DNA of 21,742 nucleotides from positions 1-21,742 of the forward strand of contig CAYGRM010000071.1 of assembly GCA_964352225.1 (NCBI GenBank), given 5' to 3'. The position numbers and the translations under genes are program-made. This document shows, in pieces, positions 1 through 6,302 of this stretch. Below the pieces are notes generated by a model, which saw nothing but the letters and a program-made list of their open reading frames with translations, had not been told where the DNA came from and searched no databases. The stretch comes from CAJQQY01 sp964352225 (GTDB taxonomy: Bacteria; Bacteroidota; Bacteroidia; Chitinophagales; Saprospiraceae). The first letter of the stretch is position 1. Each line of letters begins with the position of its first letter.

Positions 1-267
1 AATTTGCTTTTTGATTTTAACTTCAAAATAATCATCTCTTGCTTTATCTTTCGCTTTTCGAAAAATTTTGATTGGTGAAATTTCAAGTAGATCTGATGAA
101 ATGGACTCAAAAATAGCTAAATACTTTTTATGAATTAAAATGTAATCGTTACCGATTAGTAAATCCAAAAATCGTCCATTTTTGATAATTTGGAAATTTC
201 GTTTCTCTGTTCGCCAAAGATTTAAAGAAGAGCCATTTTTATTCTTAACATAAAATGTTTTTATCAT
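1..267 (-). CDS. Small hypothetical protein, 3' end cut by window edge
   Basis: I do not recognise this gene. An ATG at 265-267 opens a frame that stays open for 89 codons to the left edge, beginning MIKTFYVKNKNGSSLNLWRT. It is rich in Lys, Ile and aromatic residues, with no signal peptide, no membrane segment and no cysteine motif in the visible part. A segment around residues 30-50 (NGRFLDLLIGNDYILIHKKY) looks like alternating beta strands, faintly reminiscent of DUF1629/Imm11-type immunity proteins, but this is too weak to name it. It starts 25 bases after the stop of a decayed epimerase remnant on the same strand. Base composition matches its neighbours. Confidence that it is a real gene is moderate; function is unknown. 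Confidence 0.5.
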   Translation of the reverse strand, partial: MIKTFYVKNKNGSSLNLWRTEKRNFQIIKNGRFLDLLIGNDYILIHKKYLAIFESISSDLLEISPIKIFRKAKDKARDDYFEVKIKKQI

Positions 268-292
268 TTTTCTTTAAAATTTAACCAAGCCT

Positions 293-466
293 TTATACCT
301 TTTTTATATCCTCATTTTCCAAAATCGTTTTCTCTATCCCATTCAAACCTGCTTTCAACATTGACTTTGCTAATTGCTCAGAAGTAATCACAGACGAAGG
401 TATAATTTTATTTCTATGCCAAAATATAAATAAAAAAAAGATGCTCCTAAATTTTAGAAACACCTT
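293..466 (-). pseudogene. Remnant of an NAD(P)-binding epimerase/SDR-like gene (C-terminal fragment)
   Basis: On the minus strand a 57-residue frame is bounded by an in-frame TAA (467-469) and ends at TAA (293-295). Its last part (TSEQLAKSMLKAGLNGIEKT followed by ILENEDI) resembles the C-terminus of Bacteroidota nucleoside-diphosphate-sugar epimerase/NAD(P)H-binding proteins, which end with a similar helix and an 'ILEN.DI' tail. The residues before it (FLKFRSIFFLFIF) fit the hydrophobic stretch preceding that tail. No Rossmann GxxGxxG segment and no plausible start exist, because the frame is blocked by the stop and then the stop codon of the molybdoenzyme gene at 494. I read it as a 3' fossil left by deletion. 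It could instead be a chance frame; the similarity is recalled, not searched. Confidence 0.5.
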
Positions 467-493
467 TTACATTTATTTTGAATGAATTTTTCA

Positions 494-2675
494 CTAAACA
501 ATTTCCAAAGGCATAGATCGTAATCGTTGCCCAGTCAATCTGAAAACTGCATTCGCAATCGCTGCTGCAATTGGTCCCAAAGGAGGTTCTCCAACTGCCC
601 CCGGCTGTTCTGCATTTTCCAAAATCACCACATCAATTTCTTTTGGAGCATCACGCATCAAGGCCATTTGATACGGCCCATAAATAGTCGGAGTCAATTC
701 ATTGTCTTTAACTTCCATTTTTTCAAACATAGCTGCACTCATTCCCATGATGATACTTCCTTCGCATTGTGCTCTAATCTGATCTGGATTGACAGCAACA
801 CCTGGGTCAATCGAACAGGTGACTTTATGAACTTTGATTTCTTTATCTTCAACTGAAACTTCCACGACGTGAGCACAAGGGGTATTGGCATCGACAGAAC
901 AAGCAAATCCCATCGCTCGACCGTTCGGTAATTTTCCATCTTTCCAACCTGCTTTGTCACGAGCTGCTTCGATTGATTTTTTAAGTCGGGTTCCTCTTTC
1001 ATCATCCCCAATTTGATCCAGTCGAAATTGGATAGGATCTTTTCCAGACTTAATTGCCAATTCATCCATGAAACTTTCGATAGCAAATGTATTTGNNNNN
1101 NNNNNACCCTAAACTTCTCCACCAACTAGTCGCAAACGGTAATTGAACCTTCCATGAAATAGCTCGATAATTTGGAATTTTAGAATAATTAATCATTCCT
1201 CCTCGCCATGCTCCGATGTCAGCTCCTAAAATCGCTTCTGATCCTGGAGGCATCATGGGTGAACCAAAAGCAACTGCTCCACTCGACACATTGTGCTCCA
1301 TGGACTCAATCATTCCATCGCTATTTAATTTTGCTTTGAGTACATGATGAGTGGGTGGACGGAAAGTATCATTTTGAAATTCTTCTTTTCGATCAAAAAA
1401 ACATTTGACTGGTTTGCCAACTGCTTTTGACATAAGTGCTGCTTGGATTCCATTTGGAGTATGTAGTCTTCTTCCAAATCCTCCTCCTAAAAATGTAGGA
1501 ATGATATTAACGTCTTCAGCTTCAAAACCTAATCTTTTAGCAATTTCACTTCGAGTAATATTTACTACCTGAGTCGAAATCATGATCGTAGCTTTTCCAT
1601 CGGCGACATGTGCAACTGCTCCATTTGGTTCGATTTGAGCATGAGCTCCAATTGGACTGTGATATTCTGAAGTAATGGTATCAGCTCCATCAAAATTTGG
1701 ACTACCCTCTTTTTGGATCGTGTAGGCTGTTCCTTTTCCAACTTTTATAATTTCTTCGATATCTGAATTTTGCCACTCTTTGTTGATTTTCCATTCTGCT
1801 TTGATGGCTTTTTTAGCATTACGAGCTTCAGTAATTGAGGTGGCTACAACTCCTACAAAATCTTTTTCTTTAATAATTTTTACTACTCCAGGCATTTTCT
1901 CTGCAACTGAAGTATCAGCACTTACATAAGTAGCATCAATCTGCGAAGGACGAACCACATCACCATATAACATATCAGGCATGGAAGCATCCATTCCAAA
2001 AATTGGAGTTCCCATCACTTTATCTTTTAAATCAACACGAGGGATAGGTTTTCCAATAAATTTATATTCAGATGCATCTTTAAGTTTTGGCGTTTTAGGA
2101 ATTTTCCATTCCGTAACATTTTTTACAATATCACCATAGGAAACAGACTTGCCTCCACCTGAAACTACACCATTCACTACACTTAAAGTGTTGGCTTCGA
2201 TACTTAATTGCTTGGCAGCTTCTTGCAAGAGCATTTCTCTCATCGTCGCAGCCAATTCTCTGAGCGGTTGCCAAAGACTTGAAATCGAAGTACTTCCACC
2301 TGTAGCAAATTGATCCATGTTTCCGCTATTAGTTGGCGCATGCTTGACCTTCATTTGGGAAATATCCACGCCCAATTCGTCCGCTGCAATTTGAGCCAAA
2401 CCAGTAAAGGTTCCTTGCCCCATTTCTACTTTTGGACTCAACAACGTCACTTGATTATCAGCAGTAATTTCAAACCAAACTTTTGGATCATCAGTAGCTC
2501 CTTGATATGGAGCTTCGACTGTATTCGCAAAACTAGCCAATCCTCTTCTCCATAATGGTCGAGTCAAATAGGTTGCTCCCATTACTACCCCTACTCCAAT
2601 GGAAGAGCGAATTAAGAATTTTCTTCTTGAAAACTTCTTTTTCTTTTTAGGTTCTGTATTTTCAGAATTACTCAT
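494..2675 (-). CDS. IorB-like molybdopterin-binding subunit of xanthine/aldehyde dehydrogenase family (Tat-exported; interrupted by assembly gap)
   Basis: Large catalytic subunit of a xanthine dehydrogenase-family molybdenum hydroxylase, closest in layout to isoquinoline 1-oxidoreductase beta subunit (IorB); substrate probably an aldehyde or N-heterocycle. The N-terminus has a twin-arginine signal (SRRKFLIRSSIG, then a hydrophobic stretch), so it is exported folded. Visible cofactor motifs are EMGQGTFTGLAQ near the N-terminus, GGGFGRRL mid-protein, and AVGEPPLGPIA near the C-terminus, whose Glu is the conserved catalytic base. I chose ATG at 2673-2675; an in-frame TTG at 2702 would add nine residues. 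The frame changes across the ten N at 1096-1105 (WRSLG on one side, NTFAIESFMDELA on the other). Both halves align to one continuous protein, so this is an artefact of an arbitrary gap length, not a true frameshift. Total is about 725 residues, normal for the family. It is probably co-transcribed with the [2Fe-2S] subunit and cytochrome upstream. Confidence 0.9.
1096..1105. other. Assembly gap (10 N) inside molybdoenzyme gene
   Basis: Ten N. One base of a codon is left on the upstream side and two on the downstream side, so the true missing length must be a multiple of three to keep frame. Family spacing between the WRSxG motif and the following NxF suggests three missing residues, i.e. about six bases. 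Ten is therefore a placeholder. Confidence 0.95.
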
Positions 2676-2717
2676 TATTCTTTTATTTTGATTCTTTGAC
2701 AAATCCCGTATTTTTAA

Positions 2718-2779
2718 GTCAAGTTAAAATTGAAAACAACACTTCCGGTGGTCGCTTTTGTTTCCAATTTTAACTTGAC
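2718..2779. repeat. Long imperfect palindrome between the two oxidoreductase subunit genes
   Basis: The arm GTCAAGTTAAAATTG (2718-2732) has a perfect 15-base reverse complement CAATTTTAACTTGAC at 2765-2779. Pairing extends inwards through GAAAACA and TGTTTC with one bulged base. The central part is a more GC-rich loop containing TTCCGGTGGTCGC. It lies in the 132-base gap between the small and large subunit genes. There is no T-run directly after it on the minus strand, so it is not a standard terminator. It looks like a REP-like dispersed palindrome or an mRNA stem-loop that could set subunit stoichiometry. Confidence 0.8.
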
Positions 2780-2807
2780 CACGGAATTTATCAAAGAAAT
2801 TAGTTTT

Positions 2808-3275
2808 TTAAAGGTTAGCAGATTTAATTTTAGCAGCTCGATGAATCGCTTTTCGCATACGATAATAGGTACCACATCGGCAGACATTGACAATATTATT
2901 ATCAATATCTTCATCGGTTGGATTTGGATTGACTTCTAGCAAAGCTGCTGTTGCCATCATAAAACCTGGTTGGCAATAACCACATTGCGGGACAATTTCT
3001 TCCATCCATGCTTGTTGCACGGGATGTAAATTCTCGCCATCTGAAAGACCTTCGATAGTGGTGATGTTTTTACCTTCTGCTAATTTTGCAGGATAGGAAC
3101 AAGACCGCACTTGCATCCCTTCCACATGAATCGTACAAGCTCCACAAGCTGCTTTTCCACAACCGAATTTTGTACCTTTTAAATCTAAAACATCACGGAT
3201 GACCCAAAGCAATGGCGTATTGCCATCAGTCTCAACTGTCTGAGGAGCCCCGTTTATATTGAATGAAATTTTCAT
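2808..3275 (-). CDS. IorA-like [2Fe-2S] subunit of molybdenum hydroxylase
   Basis: Small iron-sulphur subunit (155 aa) that passes electrons from the molybdenum centre towards the acceptor. The N-terminal plant-type ferredoxin fold carries one cluster with Cys39, Cys44, Cys47 (GCGKAACGACT) and Cys59. The C-terminal helical domain carries the second with Cys98 and Cys101 (QCGYCQPGFMM) and Cys132 and Cys134 (NVCRCGTYYRMRKAI). All eight ligands are present and the length is normal for the family. It has no signal peptide of its own, as usual for this family, where the small subunit is carried out with the Tat-tagged large subunit. It lies between the cytochrome gene (99 bases upstream) and the large subunit gene (132 bases downstream), all on the minus strand, consistent with one operon. 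There is no FAD subunit nearby, also typical of IorAB-type enzymes. Exact substrate is unknown. Confidence 0.92.
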   Translation of the reverse strand: MKISFNINGAPQTVETDGNTPLLWVIRDVLDLKGTKFGCGKAACGACTIHVEGMQVRSCSYPAKLAEGKNITTIEGLSDGENLHPVQQAWMEEIVPQCGYCQPGFMMATAALLEVNPNPTDEDIDNNIVNVCRCGTYYRMRKAIHRAAKIKSANL

Positions 3276-3288
3276 AAAAAGATTATTT

Positions 3289-3370
3289 TAGTGATGAGTT
3301 ATAAGTGATGAGCGATGAGTGAAAATAACAAATAATGAGTTTTTTACAATGCATATAGTACTCATCACTA
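3289..3370. repeat. GTGATGAG direct repeats and flanking inverted repeat
   Basis: The sequence TAGTGATGAGT (3289-3299) has an exact reverse complement ACTCATCACTA at 3360-3370. GTGATGAG occurs again at 3305-3312 and is followed at once by GATGAGTG. The cluster fills the short gap between the cytochrome and [2Fe-2S] subunit genes. On the plus strand a TTTTTTATTTTT run follows, but there is no plus-strand gene to terminate; on the minus strand no T-run follows. Function is unknown. Confidence 0.65.
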
Positions 3371-3374
3371 TTTT

Positions 3375-4007
3375 TTATTTTTCAGGGATGACTGCTCCGT
3401 TTTCTGCCCATTGTTTTACCGCTGCAATGTATTCGTCTTTTGGGACAGGAGGTTTCTCTCTTGGATTTCCTTCGTTGTCCACCCCGGGATTCCATGCCCA
3501 TAAAACTAATTCATGCTCCGTCAAATGTTCAACAACATGCTCTAAATCTCTACCTCCATTAATTTCTGGATTCATCATCGAACGAGCAATTTCGACTCGA
3601 CTTAATCCTTCCCAAAACATTTTTTTAGGAGCTAGCGACCACTCTGGAGCTCCTGGAACTCCAGCTATATCATTATTTTCTTCATGATGGCAGGTATTAC
3701 AATTAAATGCAGGTGCTCCAAAATTGGATACCCCTCTTTGTACATTAAAATTATGAACGTGACTGTCTTCGCCTTGAAGTGGTCGGTCACCTGCTGGATG
3801 ACAATTGACACAACGCTTATGGGTGAGCACTTGCATCATTTTATCAAATCCTTCGAGAGACTTTTCTCGATCAGTTACTTCACTTTCTGCTTTTTCTTCT
3901 AACTCACTTTCAGAAAAATTATCTGAAGAAAAATTAAAAGAAAAACCAATGCTGATAGTCATAATGAAAAGCATAATGGTAAGATAAAATAGGTTGGCTC
4001 GTTTCAT
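3375..4007 (-). CDS. Diheme c-type cytochrome associated with IorAB-type oxidoreductase
   Basis: A 210-residue exported protein with an N-terminal hydrophobic signal or anchor (residues about 6-24) and two heme-attachment motifs, CVNCH (66-70) and CNTCH (103-107). It fits a group often labelled 'isoquinoline 1-oxidoreductase subunit' in Bacteroidota genomes, recalled from the surrounding HKRCVNCHPAGDRPLQG sequence. The likely role is to accept electrons from the iron-sulphur subunit and pass them to the respiratory chain in the periplasm. Possible axial ligands include the several His and Met residues after each motif (for example HVHNF, SRVEIARSMMNPE). It is the first gene of the putative three-gene operon and follows a promoter-like box about 50 bases upstream. 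The heme motifs are certain; the partner assignment rests on context and recalled family membership. Confidence 0.82.
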   Translation of the reverse strand: MKRANLFYLTIMLFIMTISIGFSFNFSSDNFSESELEEKAESEVTDREKSLEGFDKMMQVLTHKRCVNCHPAGDRPLQGEDSHVHNFNVQRGVSNFGAPAFNCNTCHHEENNDIAGVPGAPEWSLAPKKMFWEGLSRVEIARSMMNPEINGGRDLEHVVEHLTEHELVLWAWNPGVDNEGNPREKPPVPKDEYIAAVKQWAENGAVIPEK

Positions 4008-4055
4008 ATTCGATAGGGGTTTTAGAATTTTAGGTTGAATTTAAGGAATTATTTT

Positions 4056-4063
4056 CAAATATA
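4056..4063 (-). promoter_or_regulatory. Candidate Bacteroidota -7 box upstream of cytochrome/oxidoreductase operon
   Basis: TATATTTG on the minus strand matches the Bacteroidota TAnnTTTG -7 consensus and lies about 50 bases before the cytochrome start codon. No clear TTTG -33 box sits at the expected spacing, so the call is tentative. Confidence 0.4.
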
Positions 4064-4131
4064 AACTTAAAAGAGTAAATCTTAGTTGTCCATTTCTTTC
4101 AAAAAAACTTGTCTAAAAACGTCATAACATA

Positions 4132-4950
4132 TTACTTAAATTCTCTTGGAGGCTTCCCAAATTCTTTTTTAAACGTACGACTAAAATGAGCAAGGTCTTC
4201 AAATCCCAGTTCCAAGTAAAAATCAGAAGGTCTCCTTGCTGTGGTCAATAATAGTTTCTTGGCTTCTTGTAATCTTCTTTTTAAAATCCAACGATGAGGC
4301 GTCTCATTGAAGATAGATTTAAATTCTCGATTAAATGAAGAAAGACTTCTGCCTGTAGTTTCTGCAATGACTTTTAGAGAAATATTAACCATATAATTAA
4401 ATTCCATAAATTCTCTCAAATCAGCTTTTGCATACGTAGCTAATTGGGTGAAAATGGAGTAGTATTCAGGATGATATTTTAAAATACCCAAAATAGCTTC
4501 TTTCGTTTTAAGTCGTACCAAGTTCTTATCAATATCCTCATTATCAGCCAGATAGGAAGTAATCGTATCGAATAGCCCCGTTAAAATTTTATTTTTTGGC
4601 AGGAAAATCACATTGCCACTTGAGGATGGATGAGATTGATCAAAGTTAAACTCCTCGAGTGCTTCTCTGATAAATTTATCTTGCAAAATGAAGGCATAAA
4701 CCACAGCATATTCTTCATTCTTATTCCATGATTTGAATACTGAACCTTTAGTATGTTTTCGAAGTAAACAAAATTGATTTTTGGATATGGTGTGTAATTC
4801 ATTATCAATCCTGATGTGTTGTTTCCCTTTTTTCACATAAAAAAGAATACTCGTGGGAAAGTAAATAGGATGTTCTTCCTCACTTCGAGCTTCGATAGAA
4901 GCAGCTATTTGCACTCCTTCACATTCTAGAATTTTAAATTTATTTTCCAT
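4132..4950 (-). CDS. AraC-family transcriptional regulator
   Basis: A 272-residue protein with an N-terminal cupin-like sensing domain (about residues 1-125, beta-rich, including YFPTSILFYVKKGKQHIRID) and a C-terminal double helix-turn-helix AraC DNA-binding domain (about residues 188-272). The first HTH reads VIAETTGRSLSSFNREFKSI and the second covers DFYLELGFEDLAHFSRTFKK, ending in the family-typical FGKPPREF. No membrane segment is seen, so it is a cytoplasmic regulator with an unknown ligand. It lies just upstream of the cytochrome and molybdoenzyme genes on the same strand, 124 bases away, which suggests but does not prove that it controls them. Its own start is preceded by a TAAATTTG box at 4973-4980. 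Length and architecture are normal. Confidence 0.93.
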   Translation of the reverse strand: MENKFKILECEGVQIAASIEARSEEEHPIYFPTSILFYVKKGKQHIRIDNELHTISKNQFCLLRKHTKGSVFKSWNKNEEYAVVYAFILQDKFIREALEEFNFDQSHPSSSGNVIFLPKNKILTGLFDTITSYLADNEDIDKNLVRLKTKEAILGILKYHPEYYSIFTQLATYAKADLREFMEFNYMVNISLKVIAETTGRSLSSFNREFKSIFNETPHRWILKRRLQEAKKLLLTTARRPSDFYLELGFEDLAHFSRTFKKEFGKPPREFK

Positions 4951-4972
4951 AAAAGCATTAGTTTTATTTACT

Positions 4973-4980
4973 CAAATTTA
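4973..4980 (-). promoter_or_regulatory. Candidate -7 box upstream of AraC regulator
   Basis: TAAATTTG on the minus strand fits TAnnTTTG and lies 22 bases before the start codon of the regulator. No convincing -33 TTTG is present. Confidence 0.4.
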
Positions 4981-5066
4981 TGGAAAATACTTTTTATGAA
5001 CTTGCCTATTTATTTCAATTAATATATTTTTTCAGAATCTTATTGTTGACGATTTGGAAAATCGCT

Positions 5067-6155
5067 CTACATCATCTCTTTACATGCTCGATACAAATCC
5101 TTCCAATCTTTTCTCTCCTTCACCACCGTCTCCAAGTACTCTTGCCAAATCACTTTATCTTGAACAGGATCTTTCACTATGGCACCAGTCACACCTGCAG
5201 CCAAATCATTTGCCTTCAACGTTCCATCTCCAAAATGTGCGGCCAATGCTTGCCCACTATTAATTACAGAAATTGCTTCGGCTGTCGAAAGTGTCGCACT
5301 TGGTGATTTTAACTTAGTTCGTCCATCTTCGGTTTTTCCACTTCGCAATTCTCGGAAGATGGTAACCAATCTTTGAATCTCTTGAATAGGAGCAGCCGAG
5401 GCAGGAAGTTCAAGTGACTGTCCAATTTTATCTACCCGAGTTTTCACAATATTCACCTCTTCTTCCATCGTACTTGGCAAAGGCATCACAACTGTATTGA
5501 ATCGACGACGCAAGGCACTTGATAATTCATTCACTCCTTTATCTCGATCATTCGCAGTTGCGATCAAATTAAAACCTCGCTGCGCCTGCACCTCTGTATT
5601 CAATTCGGGAACAGGTAATATTTTTTCAGACAAAATCGTAATCAAAGTATCTTGAACGTCCGATGGAATTCTAGTCAACTCTTCCAATCTTGCAATCTTA
5701 CCATCTTGCATTGCTCTCATCATGGGGCTTGCCATCATGGCATCTTCCGATGGGCCTTTGGATAAAAGTTGTGCGTAATTCCATTGGTAACGAAGGGCAT
5801 CTTCATTCATTCCTGCGGTACCTTGAACCAATAATTTGGAGTCGCCTGAAATGGCTGCCGCCAAATGTTCAGACACCCAGGTCTTTGCCGTACCGGGAAT
5901 TCCAATGAGTAATAATGCTCGGTCGGTCGCCAAAGTTGCGACAGCTACTTCAATCAATCTTCGGTTTCCAAAATATTTAGGTTCGATTTCAGTTCCATCC
6001 TCCATCGTTCCGCCGAGCAAATAATTGACGACTGCCCAAGGGGAAAGGTTCCAATTGGTTGGGCGAGGTTTGTCGTCGATTTTGGCTAGAGCTTTGAGTT
6101 CAGCTGCATAGGCATCCTCAGCATGAGGGCGGAGCGTTTGGGTTTTATTTTTCAT
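5067..6155 (-). CDS. MoxR-family AAA+ ATPase
   Basis: A 362-residue AAA+ ATPase of the MoxR group, chaperone-like enzymes that usually work with von Willebrand factor A partners. Walker A is GIPGTAKT (residues 85-92). The Walker B region is KIARLEELTRIP (about 153-164), where the usual Asp-Glu is Glu-Glu, as I recall for this subfamily. Sensor 1 is IATAND (198-203) and the arginine-finger stretch is SSALRRRF (212-219). The C-terminal lid domain follows. It belongs to the subfamily normally found in an operon with DUF5691, SWIM zinc-finger, DUF5682 and VWA proteins. Here DUF5691 is nearby on the same strand but separated by an opposite-strand kinase, and the other partners are not in the window. 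The start follows a good TATCTTTG box. Cytoplasmic; the precise client is unknown. Confidence 0.92.
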   Translation of the reverse strand: MKNKTQTLRPHAEDAYAAELKALAKIDDKPRPTNWNLSPWAVVNYLLGGTMEDGTEIEPKYFGNRRLIEVAVATLATDRALLLIGIPGTAKTWVSEHLAAAISGDSKLLVQGTAGMNEDALRYQWNYAQLLSKGPSEDAMMASPMMRAMQDGKIARLEELTRIPSDVQDTLITILSEKILPVPELNTEVQAQRGFNLIATANDRDKGVNELSSALRRRFNTVVMPLPSTMEEEVNIVKTRVDKIGQSLELPASAAPIQEIQRLVTIFRELRSGKTEDGRTKLKSPSATLSTAEAISVINSGQALAAHFGDGTLKANDLAAGVTGAIVKDPVQDKVIWQEYLETVVKERKDWKDLYRACKEMM

Positions 6156-6190
6156 GAAATTTGATTCTTTTCTTTTGAAGACTAAAGATG

Positions 6191-6198
6191 CAAAGATA
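6191..6198 (-). promoter_or_regulatory. Bacteroidota-type -7 promoter box for the MoxR gene
   Basis: TATCTTTG followed by CA on the minus strand is a strong match to the Bacteroidota TAnnTTTG box and lies 35 bases before the ATPase start codon. It sits in the divergent gap with the histidine kinase gene. The -33 element is not evident. Confidence 0.55.
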
Positions 6199-6302
6199 AA
6201 AAATGAACTGTGAATTAATTTCTTATTCCCTCAAAAAGGCATTTTTTCCCTCGATTATATGGTACGATTTTCCATGTGGTATATATTAAAATTCACCAAA
6301 AT

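Noticed and set aside
1062..1125. Apparent frameshift splitting the molybdoenzyme into two genes
   Set aside because: The break coincides with the ten-N gap. Protein on both sides fits one continuous family member, so it is an assembly placeholder effect.
2676..2702. TTG start for the molybdoenzyme large subunit
   Set aside because: An ATG at 2675 still leaves a complete twin-arginine signal; TTG starts are less common. Not excluded.
2714..2939. Two overlapping open frames of 66-69 codons on opposite strands
   Set aside because: Both run through the palindrome and the end of the iron-sulphur subunit gene; no start-site or protein-like signal.
3319..3687. A 122-codon plus-strand open frame
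   Set aside because: It is antisense to the cytochrome gene whose heme motifs are certain; its own sequence shows no domain.
5050..5066. Short hairpin (CGATTT, loop, AAATCG) just after the MoxR stop codon
   Set aside because: The stem is only six AT-rich base pairs and no T-run follows on the minus strand, so I do not call it a terminator.
6276..6302. GTG start for the histidine kinase
   Set aside because: An ATG 27 bases downstream in the same frame is more likely, and the extra residues resemble nothing in the family.
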